DNA of 64,000 nt, from the NCBI RefSeq assembly GCF_013618635.1, contig NZ_JABLSJ010000011.1, forward strand, positions 58,700 to 122,699, in the 5' to 3' direction. Numbering within the stretch: position 1 is the first letter of the stretch; every line of letters begins with the position of its first letter. Of the stretch, positions 26,971-35,511 are shown piece after piece. The position numbers and the translations under genes are program-made. Below the pieces are notes generated by a model. It worked only from the letters and a program-made list of their open reading frames with translations. It did no database searches and was not told where the DNA came from. The DNA comes from Thalassobacillus sp. CUG 92003. GTDB taxonomy: Bacteria; Bacillota; Bacilli; Bacillales; Halobacillaceae.

Positions 26971-27006
26971 AGACTGTTGACATCATTAAACAAACAAGGA
27001 AAGAAG

Positions 27007-27109
27007 CGTACCTGGTACCAAATGACCACAATGAAAAGAGCCGGGTGTTCCATATACGAACATGGAACACCCGGCTCTTTTGGAATTGAGGATTTTGTAC
27101 CAGGTACGA
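27007..27109. repeat. Full copy B of the GTACCTGGTAC hairpin element
   Basis: About 100 bp. The ends are CGTACCTGGTAC and GTACCAGGTACG (12-bp terminal inverted repeat). The centre is a long hairpin with arms AAAAGAGCCGGGTGTTCCAT and ATGGAACACCCGGCTCTTTT, with one mismatch near the loop in this copy. It lies between the divergent mtlA and DUF4269 genes. Confidence 0.85.
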
Positions 27110-27186
27110 TATAGGAGGTACGATATAGGGTGTAATGACGTGACGTCTGCTATACTTATGATGACTAGTTTACAAGGAGGGATTGA

Positions 27187-27726
27187 GTGATTAGTAGACT
27201 CGGTTCATTAAGAGCGGGTGATGTAAAGCAAGTAGATGCATGGCATACTATTCAACGTCTTAACATCATGAATGATTTGGCTGAACACTCGCCTGTACTG
27301 TGTGGGACGATTCCCCTTGGTATTTACACGGAGCATTCTGACCTTGACATCATCTTAGAGGTTCATGATTTCCCTGCATTTACGAATAAAGTCCGTCATT
27401 TATATCAGCATCTTCAGCAATTCAATTTGAAAGAGAAATGGATACGAAATGAACGTGTCATTAAAGTGAATTTCACGGTGGAAGGATGGATGGTTGAACT
27501 ATTTGGCCAAAATAAAGCGGTCTCTCACCAGTATGCCTTTTTACATATGATCGTCGAAGAAGAATTGTTGACACGGTACCCTCATATAAAAGAAACCATC
27601 ATACATCTGAAGCAACAAGGGCATACAACAGAAGCGGCATTTTGTGAAGTACTTGGATTGCGTGGAGATCCTTATGAGGCCCTATTAAAATTTGGTAAGG
27701 ATGATGGAATCATACATGTGCCTTAA
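27187..27726 (+). CDS. DUF4269 family protein (nucleotidyltransferase fold)
   Basis: Protein of 179 aa. GTIPLGIYTEHSDLDIILEV at about residues 41-60 has the G-x-x-P-x-G...S-D-L-D-I pattern of nucleotidyltransferase active sites, in which the two Asp bind metal. The rest matches the DUF4269 family as I know it. GTG start with AAGGAGG at six-base spacing. The next gene, an alpha/beta hydrolase, follows after 16 bp, so they are probably cotranscribed. No biochemical role is known to me. Confidence 0.75.
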   Translation: MISRLGSLRAGDVKQVDAWHTIQRLNIMNDLAEHSPVLCGTIPLGIYTEHSDLDIILEVHDFPAFTNKVRHLYQHLQQFNLKEKWIRNERVIKVNFTVEGWMVELFGQNKAVSHQYAFLHMIVEEELLTRYPHIKETIIHLKQQGHTTEAAFCEVLGLRGDPYEALLKFGKDDGIIHVP

Positions 27727-27742
27727 TGAAGGAGAATGCTTA

Positions 27743-28612
27743 ATGAGCAATTGGGAAAGGAAAATGATTGCAACAAACCGAGGAGATTTCGAAGTGTTTT
27801 GTGCCGGAAGCGGCCCTTCAATCTGTGTGACACACCACTATTCTGCATTTAATGAAACGGGAGATTTATTCGCCCAAGCATTGTTAGAGAATCATAGCGT
27901 TTTTCTTGTGAATTTACGAGAAGCAGGCTATTCGGATAAAGCTTCAGAACCCTATCAATTAAGTATGATTGAAGCCGTTTTTGATTTAGAAGCGATCAGA
28001 TCAGCATTACATATCCCGAAATGGTCCTTCGCCGGCCATTCAACAGGAGGCATGATCGGCCTGCTATACGGCATCCATTATTCTCGTTCTTTGCACAGCG
28101 TCATTCTCGTAGGCACCGCAGCGCGGAAATATAATTCCAGTCCATCCTGTATCTATCACGAGGATCATCCGAATTTTGGATACATGCAAGAACTGATTGA
28201 ACAATTGAAGTCCCCTTCCCTAACCAGTGAACAACGATATACACTCACAAAGGCGAGGACCCAGCTTTCTTTACATAGTCCAGAAAAATACGATGATTAC
28301 TTTTCCCCCACCGTCCATAAAACAATGTCACGCATTCGGATGGATTTTTTCGTACGAGAATTATTCACCTATGATGTGACAAACCAACTAGAGAACATTA
28401 CGGTACCCACGTTGATCGCTTGCGGCAGGCATGATGTGCAATGTCCGGTAGCGTATTCATATGAGATGCACCAACACATCCCGCATTCAAAGCTATACAT
28501 CTTTGAAAACAGCAATCACTACCCCTTCCTCGAAGAATCCGACACATTCCACCAAATGCTTAATGATTTTACTCCTGCTCTCCACGTACCTGGTACAAAA
28601 ACGCCTGAATGA
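27743..28612 (+). CDS. Alpha/beta hydrolase
   Basis: Hydrolase of 289 aa. Nucleophile elbow GHSTGG near residue 103, acid Asp in CGRHDVQCP near 233 and catalytic His in NSNHYPFLEES near 262. The start at 27743 follows GAAGGAG. The final residues HVPGTKTPE are encoded by the left end of a dispersed palindromic element, so the gene end was replaced or extended by repeat insertion; the fold should be complete before that. Substrate unknown. Proline iminopeptidase-like or haloperoxidase-like specificity is possible. Confidence 0.82.
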   Translation: MSNWERKMIATNRGDFEVFCAGSGPSICVTHHYSAFNETGDLFAQALLENHSVFLVNLREAGYSDKASEPYQLSMIEAVFDLEAIRSALHIPKWSFAGHSTGGMIGLLYGIHYSRSLHSVILVGTAARKYNSSPSCIYHEDHPNFGYMQELIEQLKSPSLTSEQRYTLTKARTQLSLHSPEKYDDYFSPTVHKTMSRIRMDFFVRELFTYDVTNQLENITVPTLIACGRHDVQCPVAYSYEMHQHIPHSKLYIFENSNHYPFLEESDTFHQMLNDFTPALHVPGTKTPE

Positions 28613-28687
28613 AAAGAGCCGGGTGTTCCATGTACGAACATGGAACACCCGGCTCTTTTGGAATTGATGATTTTGTACCAGGTACGC
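28585..28687. repeat. Full copy C of the GTACCTGGTAC hairpin element
   Basis: Terminal inverted repeat CGTACCTGGTAC/GTACCAGGTACG around a perfect hairpin whose arms are AAAAGAGCCGGGTGTTCCATG and its complement. It lies between two convergent genes and overlaps the last codons of the alpha/beta hydrolase. The hairpin followed by TTTT could also terminate transcription from either side. Confidence 0.88.
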
Positions 28688-28694
28688 ACTTTAT

Positions 28695-29591
28695 TCAGCC
28701 TAAGACAATTAGGAGGATGGGGATGGTGACGACGCTGATCAGTGTGGTCACCAGGGTGATGCTTGAGACGAGATCCGGTTTGGCGTCAAACTGTACGGCA
28801 TACATGGTCGTTGTAGCGGCTGACGGACAAGCTGCAGCTACAATCAACACGTTCGCTAACATTGAATTCATCGGCAAAACGAGTGTTAACAAATAGGCAA
28901 TCAGTGGTGAAACAAACAAACGGACGACTGAGGCGTAGCTGACTTTCCCCCATTCCATCTGCTTCACCGTTATTTCAGCCAACTGCATACCCAAAATAAG
29001 CATCACTGTCGGGATCGTCGCGTCTCCTACCAGAGTAATGACAGACATAAGATTTTCCGAAACGGGGAAGGACCCCAAATTCATAACTAACGCAAGCAAC
29101 ACCGCGTAAGTTGGAGGCATTTTCATGACTGTTTTCAACGCAAGCTTAATCCCAGCCCCACCGCGGGCTGCATAATAAACACCGAAGAAATTCATGATGA
29201 TCGCCTGAAGGACAAGAAATGAAACCGCGTAGGTAAACCCTTCCTGACCAAAAGCAAATAAGATAATCGGTGCCCCGTAGTTTCCTGAATTCATGAAGGC
29301 CGTCGAGAGAATCATTCCGCTTTCCAAAGATTGATTAAATTGTTTAATGGTGGCTGTCACTTTATTAATAATTAAAATCGCCGCCAAAAGTAAGGCAGCA
29401 AATATGACCATCATAATATATTCTTCGTTTAAATCAGCTTCATAAAATGTTTTGAACACAAGATTAGGGAGCATCACGTACAGAGCAACAGTCGATATTG
29501 ATTTAATATCAAGATGCGCAATCTTTTGAATGACGTACCCCGCTCCAAATACAAGCAATACAGGTAAAACAACTTGAAAGAAAACACTCAT
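28695..29591 (-). CDS. AEC family transporter
   Basis: Ten-helix membrane carrier of the auxin efflux carrier/malonate permease family (298 aa). The start reads FFQVVLPVLLVFGAGYVIQK, and the conserved AFMNSGNYGAPI loop lies near residue 105. Members export or import organic anions and amino-acid derivatives; the substrate cannot be inferred here because no metabolic genes are adjacent. It is flanked on both sides by copies of the hairpin element. Confidence 0.85.
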   Translation of the reverse strand: MSVFFQVVLPVLLVFGAGYVIQKIAHLDIKSISTVALYVMLPNLVFKTFYEADLNEEYIMMVIFAALLLAAILIINKVTATIKQFNQSLESGMILSTAFMNSGNYGAPIILFAFGQEGFTYAVSFLVLQAIIMNFFGVYYAARGGAGIKLALKTVMKMPPTYAVLLALVMNLGSFPVSENLMSVITLVGDATIPTVMLILGMQLAEITVKQMEWGKVSYASVVRLFVSPLIAYLLTLVLPMNSMLANVLIVAAACPSAATTTMYAVQFDAKPDLVSSITLVTTLISVVTIPILLIVLG

Positions 29592-29750
29592 AACAGCGTC
29601 CCCTCACTTATGACCAAAGCATGGATCGTATGTAGACCTTTCAATCACGACACCCCTCTTGCTGACATTTCCAATTAAAAAATCAATGTAATCATCATAT
29701 CCCTCCGTCCCCCTAGACGACAAGCAGTCTGCTCGTAATTGAAATGTTTG

Positions 29751-29853
29751 TGTACCTGGTACCAAATGGGAATCTTGAAAAGAGCCGGGTGTTTCATGTC
29801 CGAACATGAAACACCCGGCTCTTTCGGAATTACTCTTTTGGTACCAGGTACGC
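29751..29853. repeat. Full copy D of the GTACCTGGTAC hairpin element
   Basis: Same layout as the other full copies, but the central arms read GTGTTTCATG and CATGAAACAC where copy C has GTGTTCCATG and CATGGAACAC. Both arms changed together, a compensatory substitution that keeps base pairing. The right end is followed by a partial direct duplication, GGTACGCTAAT twice. Confidence 0.87.
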
Positions 29854-29870
29854 TAATAATGGTACGCTAA

Positions 29871-30599
29871 TCAGACGCCGCGTTTGTTTCCCCAGAGGAG
29901 GGCGTGGACTTGGGGGAGGACGCGGACGTGGTTCAGGGCGGGGGAGTCCATGACTTGGTCGACGAGCCACTCGTATTTTTGCAGCAGCAGGTCAGCTAAA
30001 CGACTTGAGTCATCTTCCTCTAAATCGTCATTACCGACTTGAAGATAGAAAGCGATCCCAGGATAACGCTCATGTACAGTTTCGGCATAACGCAAATCCG
30101 TGTGATCAAAGACGACCACTTTCAGACTCGTGTGCAGCGCTCGCCCCCCGTCAACCAACCGGGCTATAATGTCATCAAGCTTTTCCCAGTCGGTTGCCAT
30201 ACCCGAACTGGGCGGTTTAGGAGAAATCGTTAAATCATCAATGGACATAAACCAATCCTGCCATTTACTCCCTTGGGTTTCTAAAGCCACTTCATGCCCC
30301 CGCTGATGCAGCTGGTCAATCAGTTCATTTAAGTTTCCGAGCAGGGCTGGGTTGCCACCCGAGATGGTGACGTGGTCGAAATGACGCCCGCCTGTCTCAT
30401 GCAGCTGATCCACAACTTCCGCAGCAGTCAGGCGCTGGATCTCGTCCTTTGCACTTCCGTCCCACGTAAAAGCAGAGTCACACCAGGCACAGCTGTAATC
30501 ACAGCCGGCGGTGCGCACGAACATCGTTTTGCGCCCCACGACCATCCCCTCGCCTTGGATGGTTGGACCGAATATTTCGAGAACCGGGAATTTATGCAT
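29871..30599 (-). CDS. queE: 7-carboxy-7-deazaguanine synthase QueE
   Basis: Radical SAM enzyme that rearranges 6-carboxytetrahydropterin to 7-carboxy-7-deazaguanine in queuosine synthesis (242 aa). The start EIFGPTIQGEGMVVGRKTMFVR and the cluster motif CDYSCAWC (Cys x3 Cys x2 Cys) near residue 33 are clear, followed by the SAM-binding VTISGGNPAL. The start overlaps the end of queD by eight bases. It is last in the queC-queD-queE operon. Confidence 0.95.
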   Translation of the reverse strand: MHKFPVLEIFGPTIQGEGMVVGRKTMFVRTAGCDYSCAWCDSAFTWDGSAKDEIQRLTAAEVVDQLHETGGRHFDHVTISGGNPALLGNLNELIDQLHQRGHEVALETQGSKWQDWFMSIDDLTISPKPPSSGMATDWEKLDDIIARLVDGGRALHTSLKVVVFDHTDLRYAETVHERYPGIAFYLQVGNDDLEEDDSSRLADLLLQKYEWLVDQVMDSPALNHVRVLPQVHALLWGNKRGV

Positions 30600-31068
30600 C
30601 GGCCATCCACTCCCGTCTCATCTCAGCAAAACTCGTCGGGGTTTCAAACAACCTGACAAACTCAACACGCAGCCCCTGATTTTCATACGCGACTAATGCA
30701 TCACGCATTTTCTCAAACAACCACACAACCATATTTTCAGCAGTCGTATTCATGGCCGGCAGCGTATCGTTCAGGTAACGATGATCGAGGTGGACCTCAA
30801 TCTGCTCTTTCCATATCGTTTTGATATCTCCAAAATCCATCACGATCCCGATCTCATTTACATAACCACTAATCCCAAACACAACCGTGTACGTGTGGCC
30901 GTGAAGATTTTTACATTTTCCTTCATAACAATGCAGGTGATGTGCGGCATCAAAGGAAAACTCCTTGCTTACCAGCACACGTTTATGATGATATTTCAAT
31001 TCGTGCTTTTGAATATCTTCGTTAATCTTTTGCAAATTCTCAACAATCGTAAACCCGTACTGTTCCAT
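30592..31068 (-). CDS. queD: 6-carboxytetrahydropterin synthase QueD
   Basis: Converts dihydroneopterin triphosphate to 6-carboxytetrahydropterin (158 aa). Zinc ligands are visible as His in FDAAHHLHCYEGKCKNLHGHTY near residues 40-60, with the catalytic Cys in GKCKNLHGH. The last-third motif NTTAENMVVW is typical. ATG 31068 overlaps the queC stop as TGATG; GTG 31071 is an alternative. It is the second gene of the preQ1-controlled operon. Confidence 0.95.
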   Translation of the reverse strand: MEQYGFTIVENLQKINEDIQKHELKYHHKRVLVSKEFSFDAAHHLHCYEGKCKNLHGHTYTVVFGISGYVNEIGIVMDFGDIKTIWKEQIEVHLDHRYLNDTLPAMNTTAENMVVWLFEKMRDALVAYENQGLRVEFVRLFETPTSFAEMRREWMADA

Positions 31069-31733
31069 CACTCAACCGCTCCTTCCCGCGTCGCTAAATA
31101 GGAGGCGAGACCATTTTGGCGCAGGACACAGGCCGGACACTCGCCGCAGCCATCTCCCTTTACGCCGTGGTAACAGGTGAGCGTTTTTTCTCGGATAAAA
31201 TTGAACGCGCCAAGCTGGTCAGCAAAGGCCCAGGTTTCAGCTTTATTTTGCCACATCAACGGTGTATGCAGCACAAATTGATCATCCATCGACAAGTTCA
31301 ACGTCACATTGAGCGATTTAACAAATACATCCCGGCAGTCCGGATAGCCGCTGAAATCCGTTTCACACACGCCTGTGACAACGTGTTTCGCCCCTACCTG
31401 ATTGGCCAAAATCGTTGCAAACGATAAAAAAAGCAGATTACGGCCTGGTACAAAGGTGGACGGCAGATCCCCATCCTCGCTTTCTTTCACTTCGATGTCA
31501 TCACGGGTTAAAGCATTGGGTGCCAACTGGCTGAGCAATGACATATCCAAAACGTGGTGTCGCACGTTTAACTCAGCGGCAATCTTCTCTGCAACAGCAA
31601 TTTCCTGATCATGACGCTGATTATAATCAAATGTCACCGTTTCAACGTCATCGAATGTTTGCAATGCCCAAAATAAACACGTCGTACTATCCTGACCGCC
31701 ACTAAAAACGACAATCGCTTTATTATTTTCCAT
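31068..31733 (-). CDS. queC: 7-cyano-7-deazaguanine synthase QueC
   Basis: ATP-dependent conversion of 7-carboxy-7-deazaguanine to preQ0 (221 aa). The PP-loop [13 protein letters not shown] is at residues 8-20, and the zinc site shows four Cys in [19 protein letters not shown] near 188-206. It is first in the operon, and a preQ1-I riboswitch lies in its leader. QueF, the last step to preQ1, is not in this window. Confidence 0.95.
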   Translation of the reverse strand: MENNKAIVVFSGGQDSTTCLFWALQTFDDVETVTFDYNQRHDQEIAVAEKIAAELNVRHHVLDMSLLSQLAPNALTRDDIEVKESEDGDLPSTFVPGRNLLFLSFATILANQVGAKHVVTGVCETDFSGYPDCRDVFVKSLNVTLNLSMDDQFVLHTPLMWQNKAETWAFADQLGAFNFIREKTLTCYHGVKGDGCGECPACVLRQNGLASYLATREGAVE

Positions 31734-31787
31734 AAAAAAATTCCCCTTTCAATTAAGAAAAAGAGAATTCTATCCACCCAAAACTAT

Positions 31788-31860
31788 TAAAAAAACCATA
31801 CCTAAGGTAACGTACAGTCTCAATCCTTAGTTTTTTATAGAGGGTGTAGCTAGAACCTCT
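31788..31860 (-). promoter_or_regulatory. PreQ1-I riboswitch with attenuator terminator
   Basis: On the minus strand AGAGGTTCTAGCTACACCCT then CTATAAAAAACTAA reproduces the class I preQ1 aptamer almost base for base (P1 stem AGAGG/CCTCT, loop CTAGCTACA and the A-rich tail). It is followed by CTAAGG...CCTTAG and T7 (31788-31830), a terminator hairpin that uses the aptamer 3' edge. High preQ1 should stop transcription before queC. The small hairpin CTGTGTT/AACACAG lies just upstream. Confidence 0.93.
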
Positions 31861-31943
31861 CCTGTGTTGAAACACAGATTTATTATTCATTTATAGACTT
31901 CTTTATTGTAACACACTCGACCGGGATTGAAACCCTTCTATCA

Positions 31944-31969
31944 GTTTAACACGGCTTGCCGACGGGAAC
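31944..31969 (+). promoter_or_regulatory. Sigma-B type promoter of csbD
   Basis: GTTTAA (31944-31949), 14-bp spacer, GGGAAC (31964-31969). This closely matches the general-stress sigma-B consensus GTTTAA-N12-15-GGGTAT and sits 34 bp before the csbD start, as expected for a CsbD gene. Confidence 0.7.
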
Positions 31970-32003
31970 ATTTACACCAAAGTCCACGAAAGGGTGATCA
32001 ACG

Positions 32004-32198
32004 ATGAGTAAAGATCTCAACAAAAAAGGGCTAAGTGAAAAAGTGAAAGGCGCCGTTTCTAAAGTGAAAGGCGAAGCCAAAGAACAAGCTGGCAATGCCG
32101 CGGACCGCCCAGATTTAGAACAAAAAGGGAAACAAGATAAACACAAAGGTGACATTCAGGAGAAAACCGGAGAAATGAAACAAGACAAACGAGATTAA
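32004..32198 (+). CDS. CsbD family general stress protein
   Basis: Small, highly charged, probably disordered or helical protein of 64 aa: GLSEKVKGAVSKVKGEAKEQ near residues 10-29 is the CsbD repeat signature. In B. subtilis csbD belongs to the sigma-B regulon; a good sigma-B promoter stands upstream here. The molecular role is unknown. Confidence 0.88.
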   Translation: MSKDLNKKGLSEKVKGAVSKVKGEAKEQAGNAADRPDLEQKGKQDKHKGDIQEKTGEMKQDKRD

Positions 32199-32293
32199 TT
32201 ATAAGCAAGAGCATGCCTCCATCGGTAAGCTCTTCGGGCTGTCGGGAATAACTCGGCAGCCTATTTGATTACTCCTGAAATGCTTCACACAAA

Positions 32294-32335
32294 TAAGCCG
32301 AACAGATTTCATCGAAATCTTTGTTCGGCTTTTTG
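32294..32335 (+). terminator. Terminator between csbD and peroxiredoxin genes
   Basis: AAGCCGAACA / TGTTCGGCTT ten-base stem with an internal GATTTC/GAAATC extension and TTTTT on the plus strand. Its position between convergent genes suggests it serves both, although the minus-strand T-run is weak. Confidence 0.65.
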
Positions 32336-32354
32336 TGTTTCATTCAGATTTGTT

Positions 32355-33002
32355 TTAGACATCCTTTTTCGATATATACCAGTCAATATATTCAATGCCC
32401 TCTTCCTGGGCTCTTTGAGCGGCTTCTTCCTGTGATTTAGGCGGGGATAGAACAGCCTTATCACCCTCCTGCCAGTTCGCAGGGGTGGCGACGCCGTGTT
32501 CATCTGTTGTTTGCAAGGCTTTTACCAGTCTTAGAATTTCATCCATATTCCTTCCGGTTGTGAGAGGATAATAGATGATCGAGCGGATTATTTTCTTATC
32601 ATCGATTACGAAGACCGCCCTGCTCGTTTCTACCTGACTTTCGCCCGGCATAATCATGCCGAATTTCGTAGCCACAGATTTATCCAGGTCTGCAATGACA
32701 GGGAATTCAATATTCGTATTAAAATTCTCTTCAATGCTGCGGATCCAAGCGATGTGAGAAGGTACGCTATCAACACTTAAGCCGAGAAGTTCTGTGTTCA
32801 GGCTTTTCAATTCAGGATAAATTTCCTGAAACCCGACGAACTCAGTGGTACAAACGGGTGTGAAATCTGATGGATGTGAAAATAAGACGACCCATTTCCC
32901 TTCATAATCATGCAAGCTGATATTTCCTTGGCTCGTAGCTGCTTCAAAGTCTGGCGCCTCATCCCCTATGCGAGGCATGGTGGTTTTCTTTTCTTCTTCC
33001 AT
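32355..33002 (-). CDS. Peroxiredoxin (1-Cys, Prx6 type)
   Basis: Thiol peroxidase of 215 aa. The peroxidatic site HPSDFTPVCTTEFVGF lies near residue 40, with the catalytic Cys in PVCTTE. The long C-terminal domain with LTTGRNMDEILRLVKALQ is typical of the Prx6/1-Cys group, and no resolving Cys is seen. The start at 33002 has eight-base spacing from AGGAGG; the GTG at 33008 is too close. No PerR box was convincingly found. Confidence 0.9.
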   Translation of the reverse strand: MEEEKKTTMPRIGDEAPDFEAATSQGNISLHDYEGKWVVLFSHPSDFTPVCTTEFVGFQEIYPELKSLNTELLGLSVDSVPSHIAWIRSIEENFNTNIEFPVIADLDKSVATKFGMIMPGESQVETSRAVFVIDDKKIIRSIIYYPLTTGRNMDEILRLVKALQTTDEHGVATPANWQEGDKAVLSPPKSQEEAAQRAQEEGIEYIDWYISKKDV

Positions 33003-33097
33003 TTTCACTACCTCCTATTGAATATACGTACACAGGTATATGTACCACGCCATCTGAACACCGAATCTATTAATCTGTGGAATGAATAGAAAGTCAC

Positions 33098-33133
33098 AAA
33101 AAAAGATGAAGTCGTTTTACTGACGCTTCACCT
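33098..33133 (-). terminator. Terminator of the acetyltransferase gene
   Basis: GGTGAAGCGTC...CGACTTCATC imperfect stem with T7 on the minus strand, downstream of the GNAT stop at 33147. Confidence 0.65.
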
Positions 33134-33146
33134 TTTTCCAAAACGA

Positions 33147-33698
33147 TCACGTATTAAATTCCGGGCTTAACACCGAGAAAACAGCTGCATCATGGCAGGC
33201 GTTCCCTTGATAGATATAACCGCGCAACAACCCTTCCTCCTGAAAGCCCAGTCCAGAAAGCAGCGCTTTGGATGCTATATTCTCAGGAAACGTGACCGCT
33301 CCGATTCGATATAACTGAAGTTCGTCAAACGCAAAGCGCAACACCGCTGTTACCGCCTCCGATGTATATCCCTTCCGCCATTCCCTGGGATGAAGTTCAA
33401 ATCCTATTTCCGCTTTTTTGCTCCACAATTTAAGGTTGTTCAGTCCCACTGTTCCGATAAACGTTTCGTCTGATTTTTTGACCATACCCCAATGCACAGC
33501 CGTCGATTGGGAAAAATTTCGACTGAACGAGTCAATGATCTCGGATGCTTGATCAATGGACGTCAATTTGTCCATTCCATAGTATTGTGTGACCTCAGGC
33601 CGGGACATCACATTAAATACAGCACTTTGGTGCTCCTGCGTCACTTCTATCAGTCTTAAGCGATCTGTTTCCAAAATGGGAAATCCGTCCATTACCAT
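33147..33698 (-). CDS. GNAT N-acetyltransferase (RimJ/RimL type)
   Basis: Acetyltransferase of 183 aa with the RimJ/RimL layout: the start FPILETDRLRLIEVT, the acetyl-CoA loop region HPREWRKGYTSEAVTAVLRF near residue 105 (R-x-x-G-x-T), and VTFPENIASKALLSGLGFQEEG near 140. Such proteins acetylate protein N-termini, amino acids or drugs; the substrate is not predictable. Single gene between the nitrilase and peroxiredoxin genes. Confidence 0.85.
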   Translation of the reverse strand: MVMDGFPILETDRLRLIEVTQEHQSAVFNVMSRPEVTQYYGMDKLTSIDQASEIIDSFSRNFSQSTAVHWGMVKKSDETFIGTVGLNNLKLWSKKAEIGFELHPREWRKGYTSEAVTAVLRFAFDELQLYRIGAVTFPENIASKALLSGLGFQEEGLLRGYIYQGNACHDAAVFSVLSPEFNT

Positions 33699-33731
33699 TG
33701 CACCACTTCCTTTACTGACATTAATACGATC

Positions 33732-35456
33732 TTATAATATAGAGGGCGTTCGCATGACCAGTGGTTTGTAATGATTCGTTCTGCGCGTTAAAATCAGTTT
33801 TTCCTGATCGAGCCACCAGTCGGTTTTCATCGTTTGAAAATCGTTCATGAGAACCTTTTCCGTATCATCCGCAATAACCGTCCGATCATGGACATAATTT
33901 TGATCTAAATTGTAGATTGCACTACGGCCTTTAAAGCGATGATCGGTCCCGGTAAAGTTGGCTACAATCGTAAATGCCTGCGCACCCTTCGCAATCGCAT
34001 CCCACGTTGAAACAGAACCTGGCGGATAAGGCTGAGGGAAAATAGCTTGATTCATCGTCAACTCGACACCGTACTCCCCACTCCAGCTTGAAGGGACACA
34101 AATCATGTCGGCTCGCTTCACTGCTAGCACGCCGGCCACCTCAGGAAACGCTGCATCATATCCAATCATCATGCCCACCCGGCCAAATCCATCTACCGGG
34201 GTTACCGTTATGGTGCTGCCTGGTGTGGCCCATTTCTCGTCCCAATCACTTAAGTGCATTTTGCGATGTTTTCCGAGCACTTCTCCTTTAGGACTGATCA
34301 AAATGGACGCATTATAATAATGAGGCGCTTCCTTCTCCACAAACCCAAATACGATATGAGCTTCGACTTCTTGGGCAAGCTGCTTCATCGCCTGTACACT
34401 CGCGCCATCATCCGTTTCGGCATAGGGATCGATATCATTCTTCTTTTGCGTCGAGACAGGTCCCACAAAAGATAATTCAGGCAGCACGATGAGGTTAACA
34501 TCATGTTCCACCTGGTTCCGAATCAGCGTTTTAACGTTCTCTATATTCGCATCTTTATTTCCGATATCAGGCTGATATTGAACCGCGGTTGCTTTGATGA
34601 AACGCGGCTCTGTATTTTTTACATAATCCCACGGACCAAGAAATAGCATCAATTCTTTATAGGAGTCCATCCGTCGCTCCAGCATGCGATCTTTAGCCGG
34701 GTTTTCATAAGTACGCGGGTCAATCTGGCCGTAGAGAATAAAGGACTCATCCCCTTCTTCCACTCCACTATAAGGTGCCTCGGCAATTTTTTCCCCGTAA
34801 GGCGACCACACGGCACTCAACCCGACCATTTCAAAATCTTCTTCCTTATTCGAGCGGTTGGCGCTCACCACATACAAACCATTCAATTCCGCCCACTGCT
34901 GCAACATGGAGATTGATGTTCCTGAAGAATTGGTCGGAAAGCATAAAATATCGGCGCCATTTACCGCCGCCAGTCTGGCCGATTCAAAATAGGTCGCATC
35001 CTGGCAGATGATCATGGAGATCTTGCCAAGCGCCGTGTCAAAAGCAGGGCAACCGAGGTCTCCCCAAACGGACCAATAATTCTCGACGACCCATTGATGG
35101 ATTTTGCGATACTTTCCAATATACCCATCCGGTCCCACTAAAGCGGCAGAATTATAGTAAAGGCCACTTTCCAAATCAACCTCGGCCATACCGATGACAA
35201 TGTAAACGCCATACTCTTTTGCAATCGGCGCAAACTGAGCTGTCGTTAAGCCTGGAATGGTATCCACATACGGAGAAACAGCCATCCGGTCTAAATAATG
35301 ATAGCCTGTTGTCGCCATTTCCGGGGTCACAATCAGTTTCGCTCCCCCTTCTGCAGCCTGGCTGACCACTTTTTTTAATTCTCGAATGTTGATATTGCGT
35401 CTGTTCAATTTAGGGTTGAATTGAATGGCAGCTGCTGTGAATGATTGCGGCGCCAT
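33732..35456 (-). CDS. Tandem carbon-nitrogen hydrolase with an inactive second domain
   Basis: Nitrilase-superfamily protein of 574 aa with two full domains. Domain 1 (about 5-255) has the Glu-Lys-Cys triad: Glu in VTPEMATTGY, Lys in YRKIHQW, Cys in MIICQDATYFE. Domain 2 (about 290-545) keeps Glu in VLPELSFVG and Lys in KHRKMHLSD, but the Cys position reads MMIGYDAAFPE, a Gly replacing Cys. It should therefore be catalytically dead and perhaps structural or regulatory. Likely substrates are amides or nitriles; none can be named. Single gene. Confidence 0.85.
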   Translation of the reverse strand: MAPQSFTAAAIQFNPKLNRRNINIRELKKVVSQAAEGGAKLIVTPEMATTGYHYLDRMAVSPYVDTIPGLTTAQFAPIAKEYGVYIVIGMAEVDLESGLYYNSAALVGPDGYIGKYRKIHQWVVENYWSVWGDLGCPAFDTALGKISMIICQDATYFESARLAAVNGADILCFPTNSSGTSISMLQQWAELNGLYVVSANRSNKEEDFEMVGLSAVWSPYGEKIAEAPYSGVEEGDESFILYGQIDPRTYENPAKDRMLERRMDSYKELMLFLGPWDYVKNTEPRFIKATAVQYQPDIGNKDANIENVKTLIRNQVEHDVNLIVLPELSFVGPVSTQKKNDIDPYAETDDGASVQAMKQLAQEVEAHIVFGFVEKEAPHYYNASILISPKGEVLGKHRKMHLSDWDEKWATPGSTITVTPVDGFGRVGMMIGYDAAFPEVAGVLAVKRADMICVPSSWSGEYGVELTMNQAIFPQPYPPGSVSTWDAIAKGAQAFTIVANFTGTDHRFKGRSAIYNLDQNYVHDRTVIADDTEKVLMNDFQTMKTDWWLDQEKLILTRRTNHYKPLVMRTPSIL

Positions 35457-35479
35457 GGACAGCCCCTCCTTTAGTACTG

Positions 35480-35508
35480 AAAAAGGACGCTGTCAGGCGT
35501 CCTTTTTC
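35480..35508 (-). terminator. Terminator of the aldo/keto reductase gene
   Basis: AAAAAGGACGC / GCGTCCTTTTT stem-loop immediately after the stop codon on the minus strand. Confidence 0.8.
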
Positions 35509-35511
35509 AGG

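Noticed and set aside
29604..29807. Minus-strand open frame of 67 codons between the AEC gene and queE
   Set aside because: Half of it is repeat copy D and it has no ribosome binding site.
30372..30656. Plus-strand frames over queE and queD
   Set aside because: Shadows of the high-confidence que genes on the other strand.
32355..33100. PerR operator upstream of the peroxiredoxin gene
   Set aside because: Only a near-direct repeat (TATACGTAC, TATATGTAC) was seen, not the PerR inverted repeat.
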